Notes: generated by a model from the letters alone, not told the origin. A DNA stretch of 64,000 bases from FEN-33 sp963768775 (GCA_963768775.1 CAVYIY010000006.1:682001-746000), one strand, 5' to 3'. Positions 1 through 9,609 are shown, counted from the stretch's first letter. Numbers and translations are program-made.

Positions 1-573
1 GCGGAAAGGATCGGCGCGGTGAACACCGTGTTGATCGAGGAAGGGCATTTCATCGGCCACAACACCGACGTCCACGGCGCCACCATGGCCCTTCGCTCCG
101 CTGGAGTGGAAGGGAAGGGAGCAAGGGCGTTGGTTATCGGGGCTGGGGGGGCATCGAGGGCGGTGGTCGGCGCCCTCTCCGACATCGGCGCCAAGGCGTT
201 CGTCTGCAACCGCACCAAGGAGAAGGCGGACGCCCTATCGAGGTGGTTCAAGAATGCCAGGAGCATTGAGACCGACGACGCCAAGCAGCAGGATTTCGAC
301 ATCGTGATCAACTGCACCCCCTTGGGAATGAAGGGCTTCCCGGACGAGCTGCCGATCGGGCCAGAGGTATTCCGGGCGGGGCAGGTGGTCATGGACACCA
401 TCTACAATCCGCCGAAGACCAGGTTCCTGACCGAAGCGGAGCGGAAGGGGGCGGTCATTATCAACGGTGAGGCGATGCTGGTGCACCAGGGCCTTAAGGC
501 CTTCGAGATATTCACTAACAAGCAAGCGAGCTACGAGGTAATGCTCAACGCGCTAAGGGGTGTGTCGTATTGA
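1..573 (+). CDS. aroE: Shikimate dehydrogenase, C-terminal part
   Basis: The reading frame is open from base 1, so the 5' end lies outside the window. The visible part covers the NADPH-binding half of the enzyme that reduces 3-dehydroshikimate to shikimate. The nucleotide loop GAGGASRAV and the following NRTK, which suits NADP rather than NAD, are present, as is the C-terminal family signature NGEAMLVHQGLKAFEIFT. The stop overlaps the start of the shikimate kinase gene (TTGA), so this is the first visible gene of a tightly coupled chorismate operon. The early-pathway genes are probably upstream of the window. Confidence 0.95.
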   Translation, partial: AERIGAVNTVLIEEGHFIGHNTDVHGATMALRSAGVEGKGARALVIGAGGASRAVVGALSDIGAKAFVCNRTKEKADALSRWFKNARSIETDDAKQQDFDIVINCTPLGMKGFPDELPIGPEVFRAGQVVMDTIYNPPKTRFLTEAERKGAVIINGEAMLVHQGLKAFEIFTNKQASYEVMLNALRGVSY

Positions 574-1428
574 AGGGATATGGGCTTTCCCACGGGGCAG
601 CCACCATAGTCAATGCCATCGCCACCGGCAAGGGCGCGGCCTTCGGCGTCGACCTCAAGACCGAGGCCTGGGTGGAGCTGAACGATTCAGGGAAGGTCGA
701 GGTCAAGCATCGAGGGCTTCCAGGACGAGAGCGACGAATTGGCCAAGAGGTGCGTTATCAATACCTTGGACCGCTTCCGGGCCAGCGGTAGAGGGGCGAA
801 CGTCAGGACGCGCTCCCAGATACCGATCTCGCGCGGCCTGAAGAGCTCCAGCGCCGCCGCCAACGCCATCGTGCTGGCGACGGTCCAAGCGCTGGACAAG
901 GAGCTGAGCGAGCTGGACGCCATCAAGATCGGCACCAGGAGCGCCATGGAGGCGAAGGTCTCGGTCACCGGCGCGTTCGATGACGCCTGCGCCTCCTTGC
1001 TCGGAGGGGTGGTCCTCACGGACAACTACAATCAGCAGCTGGTCCACAGGGAGAGCATGCCCGCGGGAATGAAGGTGCTGATCCACGTGCCGCCGTTCCA
1101 GATCAGGAAGCAGAGCCTGCCGTTGCAGCGCATCCGCTCGCTCTCCCGCCTGATCGACGTGGCTTTCGCCGAGGCGTTGGCTGGCCGATACGCGGAGGCG
1201 ATGATGCTCAACTCACTTTGCTATTCGGCGGCCCTGGACCTGGAGACCAAGGTCATGATGGACGCGCTACAGAGGGGAGCGCTGGCAGCTGGCCTCTCCG
1301 GCACCGGGCCAGCGACGGCGATCCTGGTCGAGGAGGAGAACGCTGAGAAGCTGCTCTCGTCCCTCGACGGCAAGGACTTCATAGTAGCTGACATCTACAA
1401 CGGAAAGGAGCCGAGGTCGAAATCATGA
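570..1428 (+). CDS. aroK: Archaeal shikimate kinase (GHMP type), frameshifted
   Basis: The enzyme phosphorylates shikimate at the 3-OH. It belongs to the archaeal GHMP kinase family and is unrelated to bacterial AroK. The start is TTG at 570, overlapping the aroE stop. The N-terminal MKGYGLSHGAATIVNAIATG and the ATP loop GLKSSSAAANAIVLA (around 835-880) are diagnostic, as is GLSGTGPATA near the C-terminus. The first part is read in one frame up to about 707 and the rest one base later; dropping one base near 708 (AAG-c-ATC) joins them as VK-IEGFQDE and gives 285 aa, the normal length. The stop overlaps the aroA start (ATGA). The frameshift may be a sequence error; see findings. Confidence 0.9.
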
Positions 1429-2693
1429 AATTGATAGTCAAGCCCTCCGTCCTGAACGGGGCGATCCAGTCATCACCTTCCAAGAGCTACTCGCACCGGG
1501 CGTTGGTCTTCGGACTGCTGGCGGACGGACGCTCGACTCTGCAGAACGTCCTGCTCAGCGGGGACACCCTCGCCACGTTGAGGGCGATCCAGGCATTCGG
1601 GGCGAAGGCGAGCATCAACGGCGATTCGGTGACCGTGGACGGGGGCCGGCTCGCCTGCCCGGACGACGTTCTCAACCTGGACAATTCCGGGACGAGCATA
1701 AGGATCATGGCCGGGGTCGCCTCCCTTCTCAGCTGCGCCACCGTGCTCACCGGTGACGTTTCAGTCCGAAGCCGGCCGATGCAGCCCCTTCTGGACGCGC
1801 TGAACGAGCTGGGGGTCACCGCCTTCTCCACCCGCGGAAACGGGCATGCGCCGTTGGTGATAAAAGGGCCGAACAGAGGATCCCAGACCCACATCAGGGG
1901 CGATGTCAGCTCGCAGTTCATTTCATCTCTGCTGATATCGTCGGCGCTGAAGGACATCGACACCGAGATCTCCCTGACCAGTCCCCTGAAATCGAGGCCG
2001 TACGTGGAGATCACCATGGGGATGATGAGGACCTTCGGCGGCAGCGTCGAGATGACGAAGAAGGGCCTGAGCGTTCCGGGGAAGCAGCGCTATAAGCCGC
2101 AGGGGTACAAGGTGCCGGGGGACTACTCCTCGGCCGCCTTCCCGCTGGCGGCGGGGGCGCTCACCGAATCGGTGACCGTGGCGGGCCTGGACCCGGAGGA
2201 CAAGCAAGGGGACAAGGCCATCCTCGATATCCTGGAGGCATTCGGCGCCAGGGTGAAGCGGGGCAATTCGAGCGCCCGCGCCGAGCCGGGGGAGCTCGTG
2301 GGCCAGAGGATCGATCTGGCGAATGCGCCGGACCTATTCCCCATCGTGGCGGTCCTCGGCTCGCAGGCGAAGGGGACCACGGAGATATTCAATGCGGAGC
2401 ACGTCCGACTGAAGGAGAGCGACCGGATCCGCTCCACCACCGACTTCCTGGTGGCGATGGGGGCGAAGGTCGAAGAGAGGAAGGACGGCTGCATCATCCG
2501 AGGGCCGACGCCGCTCGTGGGCGCAGAAGTGGATTCCCTGGACGACCACCGAATATTGATGGCGGCGGCAGTGGCGGCGCTGGTGGCCGAGGGGACCACG
2601 ACCATCTCCCACGGCGACTGCTACAAGATATCCTACCCGTTCTTCCTGGAAGACATGAAGGCTTTGGGTGCGGACATGGAGCTGGTGCCATGA
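1425..2693 (+). CDS. aroA: 3-phosphoshikimate 1-carboxyvinyltransferase (EPSP synthase)
   Basis: This enzyme transfers the enolpyruvyl group from PEP to shikimate-3-phosphate. The 422-aa protein is intact and of normal length. Substrate-binding motifs are visible in order: SKSYSHRALV near the N-terminus, DNSGTSIRIM, DVSSQFISSLL, GDYSSAAFPLAA, RLKESDR and DDHRILMA. It overlaps aroK at its start and aroC at its end by 4 bases each (ATGA), which points to translational coupling across the operon. Confidence 0.97.
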   Translation: MKLIVKPSVLNGAIQSSPSKSYSHRALVFGLLADGRSTLQNVLLSGDTLATLRAIQAFGAKASINGDSVTVDGGRLACPDDVLNLDNSGTSIRIMAGVASLLSCATVLTGDVSVRSRPMQPLLDALNELGVTAFSTRGNGHAPLVIKGPNRGSQTHIRGDVSSQFISSLLISSALKDIDTEISLTSPLKSRPYVEITMGMMRTFGGSVEMTKKGLSVPGKQRYKPQGYKVPGDYSSAAFPLAAGALTESVTVAGLDPEDKQGDKAILDILEAFGARVKRGNSSARAEPGELVGQRIDLANAPDLFPIVAVLGSQAKGTTEIFNAEHVRLKESDRIRSTTDFLVAMGAKVEERKDGCIIRGPTPLVGAEVDSLDDHRILMAAAVAALVAEGTTTISHGDCYKISYPFFLEDMKALGADMELVP

Positions 2694-3769
2694 ACACCAT
2701 CGGCTTCGCATTGCGCTTGACCGTCTTCGGCAGCAGCCACGGACCAGGCGTCGGCAGTGTGTTGGACGGCTGCCCGGCCGGGATCCCGGTCACGGCGGAG
2801 ATGGTGCAGAGGGAGGTGGACCTGCGCAAGCCAGTAGCCGGCATCGGGACCTCCCGCAGGGAAGACGACGAGGTGCAGGTGCAATCTGGCCTCCTGGAGG
2901 GCAAGACCACCGGGGCGCCGATCCAGTTCTTCATCGCCAACAAGGATACAGATTCATCCAAGTACCAGGCGTTCCGGGTGACGCCGCGCCCCGGGCATGC
3001 GGACTACCCGGCGCTGGTGAAGTACGGGCCGGACCACGACATCCGCGGCGGAGGGCAGTTCTCCGGGCGGATGACAGCCCCCCTGGTCGCGGCGGGGGCG
3101 GTGGCGCGGTCGCTCTTGGAAACGAAGGGCATCCACATCGCAGCCTACTCGCAGGCCATCGGCAGGATCGCCGACGAGCAGGAGCGCAGTTTCGCCGAGA
3201 TCGACAAGAACCGCTTCAAGTACTCCACCAGGGCGGCCGATTCCCACGTCGCGGCGCTGATGGAGAAGGAGATAATCACCGCGGGCAAGGAGGGGGACAG
3301 CGTCGGCGGCGTCGTCAGATGCCTGATCGAGGGGCTTCCGGTCGGCATCGGAGAGCCATTCTTCGACAGCCTCGACGGCGAGCTGGCCAAGATGATGTTC
3401 GCCATCCCGGCGGTCAAAGGAGTGGAATTCGGTGCCGGCTTCCGCGCCTCCATGATGCGCGGGTCCGAGAACAACGACCCGTTCAAGATGGTCAATGGCG
3501 AGGTCAGGACCGAGACCAACCATGCCGGCGGGATACTGGGCGGGCTGAGCGACGGCATGCCAGTCGACTTCAGAGTCGCTTTCAAGCCCACGGCTTCCAT
3601 CGCCAAGGAGCAGAGGACCGTGGACCTTTCCAAGAAGGAGGATGCCATCATCAAGGTCCAGGGGCGGCACGATCCGTGCATCGTCCCCCGGGCGGTGGTG
3701 GTGGTGGAGGCGGCCGCGGCCTTGGTCATCGCGGATTTATCGCTGAGAGGTGGATTCTTTGCCAGATAA
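2690..3769 (+). CDS. aroC: Chorismate synthase
   Basis: This enzyme makes chorismate from EPSP and needs reduced FMN. The 359-aa protein has the family signatures GSSHGPGVGSVLDGCPAG at the N-terminus, RPGHADYPAL with the catalytic-region His, and GRMTAPLVAAGAVAR. A second long open frame over the same bases is a shadow produced by the GC-rich codon bias. The gene overlaps the following tyrA by about ten bases. Confidence 0.97.
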   Translation: MNTIGFALRLTVFGSSHGPGVGSVLDGCPAGIPVTAEMVQREVDLRKPVAGIGTSRREDDEVQVQSGLLEGKTTGAPIQFFIANKDTDSSKYQAFRVTPRPGHADYPALVKYGPDHDIRGGGQFSGRMTAPLVAAGAVARSLLETKGIHIAAYSQAIGRIADEQERSFAEIDKNRFKYSTRAADSHVAALMEKEIITAGKEGDSVGGVVRCLIEGLPVGIGEPFFDSLDGELAKMMFAIPAVKGVEFGAGFRASMMRGSENNDPFKMVNGEVRTETNHAGGILGGLSDGMPVDFRVAFKPTASIAKEQRTVDLSKKEDAIIKVQGRHDPCIVPRAVVVVEAAAALVIADLSLRGGFFAR

Positions 3770-4835
3770 TGTCGATGCCATCAGATGGCGCATAGAGGAA
3801 GTGGACAACGAGATCATCAGCTTGATCGGACAGCGAATGAATTTGGCCAGGCAGATGGGGCAGCACAAGGTGGACACCAAGAGGTCCATCCGCAACCTCA
3901 AGGTCGAGGACCAGGTCATCGCCCGCTATGCCTCCAGGGCCAAGGAGTCCGGGGTCTCCGAGGCGATCTCCCGGCAGATCGCCATGCTGCTCATCCGCGA
4001 GAGCGTGGAGGCGCAGTTGCGCCTCCCTAAAGCCGTCGTGCCCAAGAAGATCACCATCGTGGGCGGCAGCGGGAAGATGGGCGCCTGGTTCAGCCGGTTC
4101 TTCGCGCAGCGGGGACATGAGATACTGGTCAACGACATCGTCTCCAGCACCATCTATCCGTTCGAGAACAACCTGCGCCGGGCGATCAGCAACGCTGACG
4201 TGGTGGTGGTCGCGGCCCCGATATCGGATTCGCCGGAGATATTGAAGAGCGTCCTCGCCCTGAAGCCGAAGGGACTGGTGTTCGATCTGTCCTCCATCAA
4301 GGAGCCAGTGGCCAAGCTATTGCGGAGCGCGGCGCAAAAGGGGGGGAGGGTGTGTTCCGTCCACCCCATGTTCGGCCCGGACGCGGAATCCATGTTGGAA
4401 CGCAACCTTTTATTGTGCGATTGTGGTTCTCCAGAGGCCATTGAGGAGGCGAAGGTGCTCTTCGCCTCCACTGGCGCGAGCATCTCCGTGATGCCAATCG
4501 AGGACCATGACGAACTCATCGCCTACGTGCTGGGCATGAGCCACGCCCTGAACATCGCGTTCTTCGAGGCGTTGGCGAACAGCGGTCATACCTTCGAGGA
4601 ATTGAAGATGGCCGGCTCCACCACCTTCGACATGCAGGTGGCCAACAGCCGAAGGGTGGCGAGTGAGGACCCAGAGATGTACTATGAGATCCAGAATTTC
4701 AACCCGCACAGCGTTGCGGCCTTGGACAAACTGCTCGAAGCGATGGAAGCGGTCCGGTCCGCGGCAAAGGACAAGGACAGCGATGAATTCGTCCGCATCA
4801 TGGAAAAGGGAAAGGAATACTTCGGGGGCGAGTGA
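3759..4835 (+). CDS. tyrA: Bifunctional chorismate mutase / prephenate dehydrogenase
   Basis: This is a fusion that converts chorismate to prephenate and on toward tyrosine. Residues ~1-85 are an AroQ-type chorismate mutase helix bundle (IRWRIEEVDNEIISLI, then a second conserved helix), and from ~100 a Rossmann dehydrogenase begins with KKITIVGGSGKMGAWFSR. HPMFGP and the helical C-terminal region follow as in TyrA proteins. TTG 3759 is chosen as start because GAGAGGTG lies about 7 bases before it; GTG 3750 is in frame but overlaps that ribosome site. The domain order is that of enteric T-protein. Prephenate dehydratase is a separate gene at 15883. Confidence 0.9.
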   Translation: MPDNVDAIRWRIEEVDNEIISLIGQRMNLARQMGQHKVDTKRSIRNLKVEDQVIARYASRAKESGVSEAISRQIAMLLIRESVEAQLRLPKAVVPKKITIVGGSGKMGAWFSRFFAQRGHEILVNDIVSSTIYPFENNLRRAISNADVVVVAAPISDSPEILKSVLALKPKGLVFDLSSIKEPVAKLLRSAAQKGGRVCSVHPMFGPDAESMLERNLLLCDCGSPEAIEEAKVLFASTGASISVMPIEDHDELIAYVLGMSHALNIAFFEALANSGHTFEELKMAGSTTFDMQVANSRRVASEDPEMYYEIQNFNPHSVAALDKLLEAMEAVRSAAKDKDSDEFVRIMEKGKEYFGGE

Positions 4836-5902
4836 TGAAGAAGATGCAGGTAGCGGTGCTTGGTGCCACAGGAATAATCGGACAGCGGTTCGTCCAATTG
4901 CTGGAGGACCACCCATGGTTCGAGATCCAAGGGCTCTATGCCTCGGAGCGTTCCGAGGGCAAGCGGCTGGGAGAGGTGAACAAGGTGAAGGATCACGTCT
5001 TCATGCCCCAGACCTTAGACCGCAAGGTGGTCCAGATCGACCCCGCCAAGATCGCCAAGACCTGCAGGATCGCCTTCTCCGGCCTTCCTTCCGAGATCGC
5101 CAAGGATTACGAATCACAGGCTGGCGGAGGCAGGGGTTGCGGTATTCTCCAACGCCGCCTCGCACCGGATGCGCGACGACGTGCCGCTGCTCATCCCAGA
5201 AGTCAACGCCAAGCATCTGGACCTGATCAAGAAGCAGTCCACGCTTCGCCAAGGGCGGCTTCATCGTCACCAACGCCAACTGCTCGACGACCGGCCTAGC
5301 ACCGCCCCTGAAGGCGATGCAGGACGACTTCGGTCTGGAGCAGGTCGTCGTCTCCACCTACCAGGCAGTGTCCGGGGCCGGATACCCGGGCGTGCCTTCG
5401 CTGGACATCCTGGGGAACGTCGTGCCTCACATCAAGGGAGAGGAGGAGAAGATGGAGGCGCGAGATCCTGAAAATGCTCGGTACCCTGAAGGGCGGGAAG
5501 GTGCAGGATGCGAAGTTCGAGATGCTCGCCTCCTGCGTGCGAGTGCCAGTGATAAACGGCCATCTGGAATCCGTGGTGGTCCGCTGCACCAAGGAGCCTA
5601 GCGCTGAGGATGTGATCGGCTCGATGCGCAAGTTCCGCGCCGAGCCGCAGAAGCTCGGGCTGCCAACGGCCCCGAAGGATGCGATAATCGTGCGGGACGA
5701 GCCTGACCGGCCCCAGCCGCATTGGGACGTGAATGCCGGCGAACCCTTGAGGGCGAGGGGCATGGCCGTCACTGTTGGCCGCATCAGGAAGAAGGACAGC
5801 TACGTCAAGTTCTTCCTCTTGTCCCACAACACGCTCAGGGGTGGTGCGGGAGGCTCGGTGCTCAACGCTGAACTGGCCTGCGCCAAGGGAATCTTGAAGT
5901 AG
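4835..5902 (+). CDS. asd: Aspartate-semialdehyde dehydrogenase, three frameshifts
   Basis: Asd reduces aspartyl-phosphate to aspartate semialdehyde, the branch point to homocysteine, threonine and lysine. The N-terminal NADP motif VAVLGATGIIGQRF, the catalytic Cys in TNANCSTTGL and the C-terminal GGAGGSVLNAELACA are all present, but in different frames. Three single-base gains (near 5120 CAG-g-CTG, 5244 ACG-c-TTC and 5461 GCG-c-GAG) split the gene; removing them gives a continuous 354-aa protein of normal length. No in-frame stop or amino-acid decay is visible beyond the shifts. The ATG is in the TGATG overlap with tyrA. The gene is either broken or wrongly sequenced here; see findings. Confidence 0.9.
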
Positions 5903-5919
5903 CGGAAGGGCATACCATC

Positions 5920-5933
5920 CTAACAATCGTTAG
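5920..5933. promoter_or_regulatory. Small inverted repeat upstream of COG1900 gene
   Basis: CTAAC-AATC-GTTAG forms 5-bp arms with a 4-base spacer, 25 bases before the start codon at 5958, in the only gap between asd and the homocysteine genes. It could be an operator or a chance match; the arms are short. Confidence 0.3.
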
Positions 5934-5957
5934 CATGACCCGCGAGGAGGCGGAAAG

Positions 5958-7128
5958 ATGAAAAGAACCTACGAGGAGATCAACGAGAAGATCAAGAAGG
6001 GCGACGCGGTGGTCATGACAGCGGAGGAGATCATCGGCGTCGTCGAGCGCGATGGCATCGACAAGGCCACCAAAGAGGTGGACGTGGTAACGACCGGTAC
6101 CTTCGGCGCCATGTGCTCCTCGGGGGCCTTCATCAACTTCGGTCATTCCGAGCCACCGATCCGGATGACCAAGGTCCTGCTGAACGACGTGCCGGCCTAT
6201 GCTGGCCTGGCGGCGGTCGACGCCTACATCGGGGCGACGGAGCCGAGGCAGGACGGCAGCATCGAGTACGGCGGGGCGCACGTCATCGAGGACCTCATCT
6301 CCAACCGGCCGGTACGGCTGCGGGCGAGCTCCTCCGGGAACGGACTGCTATCCACGCAAGGACATCGACACCTACATCTCGCTGAAGACGGTCAACCAGG
6401 CGTACATGTACAACCCCCGCAACGCCTACCAGAACTACGGGGTGGCGACCAATTCCTCCGAGCGCACGCTGTTCACCTACATGGGCAAGCTCCTGCCCCG
6501 CTACGGCAATGCCACCTTCTCCAGCGCTGGCCAGCTATCTCCGCTGCTCAAGGACCCCACGCTGCGCACCATCGGCATCGGCACCCGTATCTTCCTCGGC
6601 GGGGCCCAAGGTTACGTGTCCTGGGAAGGGACCCAGTACAAGACCAATGCACCGGTGAAGAACGGCGTCCCCGCATCCGCATCGCGCACCCTGGCGGTGA
6701 CGGGCGACCTGAAGCAGATGTCCAGCGAGTTCGTCCGGGCGCTCTCCTTCAAGAACTACGGAGTCTCTCTGGCGGTCGGGCTGGGCGTGCCCATACCGAT
6801 CTTGGACGAGGATGTGATGCGCAGCGCCTCGGTCCGCGACGACCAGATATTCGCTCCCATCTTGGACTACTCGGTCCAGTCAAGGAACCGCAAGCCGATC
6901 CATGAGGTCAGCTATGCGGAACTGCGCTCGGGCAGCATCGAGATCAATGGCAAGAAGGTCAAGACCTCCTCCCTTTCATCTTACGCGAAGGCCAGGCAGG
7001 TGGCGGAGACCTTGAAGAAACAGATCGCGCAAGGGGAGTTCCTCCTCACCCAGGCGGTGGCGGGACTGCCCGAGGAGCGGGTCCAATGTCCTTTGGACGT
7101 CCGCAGCCAAGAGGAGGTGCGCTGGTGA
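5958..7128 (+). CDS. COG1900/DUF39 homocysteine biosynthesis protein, one frameshift
   Basis: The family (MA1821 in Methanosarcina) makes homocysteine from aspartate semialdehyde and a sulfur donor without O-acyl-homoserine. The start ATG 5958 follows a strong GAGGAGG. The protein opens with KRTYEEINEKIKKGDAVVMT. The conserved block GTDCYPRKDIDTYI, then NPRNAYQNY and GTRIFLGGAQGYV, lies in the next frame. A single extra base at 6339/6340 (GGG-a-ACG) joins the parts into 389 aa. I see no CBS domains at the C-terminus. The stop overlaps the NIL-ferredoxin gene (GTGA), and asd lies directly upstream, supplying the substrate. Confidence 0.9.
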
Positions 7129-7535
7129 CCGTCAAGAAGTTCCTCCTGACTTTCAGGCCAGAGATCGCCGGGGAGCCGATAACCTACCGGATGGTCAAGG
7201 ATTTCGACCTGATGATAAACATCCTCCGGGCCGAGATCGACGAGCGCGGAGGCCGGCTGATGCTCGCCTTCGAGGGGAGCGGGCCTCAGATCCAGAAAGC
7301 GGTGAAGTACCTGGAGGATGCCGGCGTTCACGTGCAGGAGCTGAAGGAGTTCGTGCGCAAGGACGATACGCGCTGCACCAACTGCGGCATGTGCATCTCC
7401 ATCTGCCCCTCGTCAGCCTTTCAGATGGATAAAAAGACGTGGAAGGTGCTCTTCCTCAACGAGAAGTGCATTGCCTGCGGCATGTGCATCGATGCCTGCC
7501 CTCCCGGCGCGATCAGGCTGAGGACGCAGGACTGA
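7125..7535 (+). CDS. NIL-domain ferredoxin of homocysteine synthesis
   Basis: The 136-aa protein has an N-terminal NIL domain (~1-75, beginning VTVKKFLLTFRP) and two [4Fe-4S] motifs, CTNCGMCISICP and CIACGMCIDACP. In Methanosarcina the homologue (MA1822) works with the COG1900 protein in sulfide-dependent homocysteine formation, presumably handling electrons or sulfur. The start is GTG 7125, overlapping the previous stop by 4 bases and preceded by GAGGAGG; a further 13 in-frame upstream codons lie inside the COG1900 gene and are unlikely to be used. Confidence 0.9.
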   Translation: MTVKKFLLTFRPEIAGEPITYRMVKDFDLMINILRAEIDERGGRLMLAFEGSGPQIQKAVKYLEDAGVHVQELKEFVRKDDTRCTNCGMCISICPSSAFQMDKKTWKVLFLNEKCIACGMCIDACPPGAIRLRTQD

Positions 7536-7610
7536 GCTTTCCCAATATTATTAAACGCGAGGTGCATTAGGAGCGGCTGGTAATAATATAGACGAAGAGA
7601 GGCTGATTCG

Positions 7611-7796
7611 TTGAATATGATGTTAGCATCCGCATTCACGACTCTGATATTGACCAATGCCACCACCAATGGTACCACCATCCCTGGGAGCGAGAATGGG
7701 CTGATCGTGGCGCTAGGCGGCGTAATCGGGATCATCCTTTTCCTCACGATCATCCTGCTCAGGGTGCTCAGCAAGCGCAAGAAGAGATTTGCCTGA
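7611..7796 (+). CDS. Small single-span membrane protein
   Basis: This 61-aa ORF is not recognised. It has a short polar N-terminal region with two N-glycosylation sequons (NAT, NGT), one strong hydrophobic segment at ~30-50 and a basic tail (SKRKKRFA), which suggests N-out, C-in topology. TTG 7611 lies 8 bases after GAGAGG; ATG 7617 is an alternative. AT-rich stretches at ~7545-7590 could hold its own promoter. It sits between two genes of homocysteine synthesis on the same strand, but nothing in the sequence ties it to that job. Confidence 0.65.
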   Translation: MNMMLASAFTTLILTNATTNGTTIPGSENGLIVALGGVIGIILFLTIILLRVLSKRKKRFA

Positions 7797-7860
7797 GCGA
7801 TCGCGCCATTTGTCGCCCAACCGAGCATCGAAGAGGCATTCCCTGCGGCGGTCCGCGAAG

Positions 7861-7870
7861 GATTAATAGG
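7861..7870 (+). promoter_or_regulatory. TATA box of COG2122 gene
   Basis: GATTAATAGG is centred about 30 bases before ATG 7896, the spacing expected for a leaderless archaeal transcript. Confidence 0.45.
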
Positions 7871-7895
7871 ACTCCGCCAGATTATCGGGACAATC

Positions 7896-8651
7896 ATGAC
7901 TGGACATGGCGAGCGCCAATTAGTTAAGCAGCATTTCGAGGTCCGCCAGACGGCGGTCACCATGATCGCTGAGAGGAGGCACCTCAGCACTGGCAAACAG
8001 GCCATATTCGAGGCGAGGGAGGTGATCGAGCGCTTCATCGCCTCGGACCCCCTGTTCCGGGATACTTTGGAACCCTATGACGAGCCGAATGATGCCCATC
8101 CCCTGATCAGACGAATGTGCGATGCCGCAAGGGCGGCAAATGTCGGGCCGATGGCCGCCGTCGCCGGGGCGATCGCCGAGTACTCGGTCCAGGCCATGGC
8201 AGCAAATGGGTCCGACCACGCGGTGGTGGACAATGGCGGGGACATCGCCCTTCTGCTGACGGAGGAGACCAACATAGGCATCCATACGCTAAACCCGAAG
8301 TTCCGCGGCCTCGGACTGCGCTGCCAGCCCTCCGACTCGATCCTCGGCATCTGCACGTCCTCTGGCTTGATCGGCCCATCCATATCCTTCGGCATAGCGG
8401 AGGCGGCGACGATCATCTCAAGGAACGTCGCCCTGGCTGACGCCTGCGCCACCAAGCTGGGAAATCTGATCCAGGGCGATGACCAAGAAGCAATTCAATC
8501 AGCCCTGGACACGATTACCAGCATCGACGGGGTGGAGGGAGCGATGGTCATCGTGGGAGACTCGATCGGGGTCAAGGGCGCCCTCCCCGAACTCGTCAAG
8601 GTGGAATTCGCCGACGATGCTATGACCGGGATCCGCTTCCCCGAATGCTAA
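7896..8651 (+). CDS. UPF0280/COG2122 ApbE-like protein of sulfide assimilation
   Basis: This is a 251-aa protein of the COG2122 family (MA1715 in Methanosarcina), distantly related to the flavin transferase ApbE. Genetics in Methanosarcina links the family to efficient homocysteine synthesis, and here it lies beside COG1900 and NIL-Fer, which supports the same role. Family motifs visible include VDNGGDIALL, GICTSSGLIGPSISFG and ALADACATKLGN. The molecular reaction is not established. Confidence 0.85.
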   Translation: MTGHGERQLVKQHFEVRQTAVTMIAERRHLSTGKQAIFEAREVIERFIASDPLFRDTLEPYDEPNDAHPLIRRMCDAARAANVGPMAAVAGAIAEYSVQAMAANGSDHAVVDNGGDIALLLTEETNIGIHTLNPKFRGLGLRCQPSDSILGICTSSGLIGPSISFGIAEAATIISRNVALADACATKLGNLIQGDDQEAIQSALDTITSIDGVEGAMVIVGDSIGVKGALPELVKVEFADDAMTGIRFPEC

Positions 8652-8684
8652 AATCAAGGAACTGGCCCGGGCCTTCGTTCTCGG

Positions 8685-8694
8685 AATATATAAG
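8685..8694 (+). promoter_or_regulatory. TATA box of the histidine operon
   Basis: AATATATAAG is a near-ideal archaeal TATA element 44 bases before the chosen hisG start (8738). It lies inside the in-frame upstream extension of hisG, which argues against translation from 8645. Confidence 0.7.
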
Positions 8695-8737
8695 TATGCA
8701 CTTCCCATTTGAGGTCTCGAATGCTACAGGTGAGCAA

Positions 8738-9601
8738 GTGACATTGCGATTGGCCGTGCCGAACAAGGGGAGACTGAGCGAGAACTCAGTGGACATCCTG
8801 AAACGAGCAGGCCTCGAGATCGAGGACACGGATGACCGCAAGCTCTTCGCTTCGGTGAAGAAGCGGGACTTCGCGGTCATGTTCGTCCGCGCCCAGGACA
8901 TCGTGAATTTCGTCAGCAAAGGTGCGGTGGACGTCGGGATAACCGGAAAGGACCTGGTGCTCGAGGCGGGACTGGAAGTGAAGACGCTCCACGACCTCAA
9001 CTTCGGGCATTGCCGCATCTCGGTGGCGGCCCCGGACAACTCCGGGATCGCTGCAGTGAGCGACGTCAAGGACGGCTCGGTGGTCGCGACGTCGTTCCCC
9101 AACGTCGCCAAGAAGTACTTCGCCAAGATGGGCAAGAAGATAGAGATCACCGTCATCTCCGGGGCCGCCGAGGTCACCCCCCATCTCGGGGTGGCGGATC
9201 TGATCGTCGACCTGGTCTCATCCGGTTCCACGCTCAAGGTCAATCATCTCAAGGAGATCGCCGTGATCGCGAAATCCAACGCCGTCATCATCACCAACGA
9301 GAAGGCCTACGAGACGAAGAGGGAGGAGATCGACGAGCTCGTCTCGTCCATCATCAGCGTGGAGAGCGCGGCCAACAAGAAGTACCTCATGGCCGACGTG
9401 CCCGTCAAGTCCCTGGACGCGGTGAAGAAATCCTTCCCCGGTATCGCCGGCCCTACGGTCATGAACATCATGGGCCGGGAGGACGTCGTCGCGGTCCACG
9501 TCGTCATCGATAAGGACAAGGTCTACGATGCCATTGCAAAGCTGAAGAAGATGGGCGCCACCGGCATACTGATAGTGCCCATCGATCGCATGGTCCCCTA
9601 G
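8738..9601 (+). CDS. hisG: ATP phosphoribosyltransferase, long form
   Basis: HisG catalyses the first committed step of histidine synthesis, joining ATP and PRPP. The 287-aa product starts VTLRLAVPNKGRLSENSVDI and has the catalytic half with VDVGITGKDLV. It also has the C-terminal ACT-like regulatory domain ending in KKMGATGILIVPI, so it is the long, histidine-inhibited form that needs no HisZ. GTG 8738 is preferred because AGGTGAG stands just before it and a promoter TATA box lies within the longer frame. It leads the his operon. Confidence 0.92.
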   Translation: MTLRLAVPNKGRLSENSVDILKRAGLEIEDTDDRKLFASVKKRDFAVMFVRAQDIVNFVSKGAVDVGITGKDLVLEAGLEVKTLHDLNFGHCRISVAAPDNSGIAAVSDVKDGSVVATSFPNVAKKYFAKMGKKIEITVISGAAEVTPHLGVADLIVDLVSSGSTLKVNHLKEIAVIAKSNAVIITNEKAYETKREEIDELVSSIISVESAANKKYLMADVPVKSLDAVKKSFPGIAGPTVMNIMGREDVVAVHVVIDKDKVYDAIAKLKKMGATGILIVPIDRMVP

Positions 9602-9609
9602 GTGCACAA

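Noticed and set aside
2668..3795. Long open frame overlapping the chorismate synthase gene
   Set aside because: It is Arg/Gly-rich and low in hydrophobic residues, matches no family and lies on the same bases as a clear aroC; it reflects GC-rich codon bias.
8645..8737. N-terminal extension of HisG
   Set aside because: The stretch contains the promoter TATA box and is not HisG-like; GTG 8738 begins the conserved sequence.
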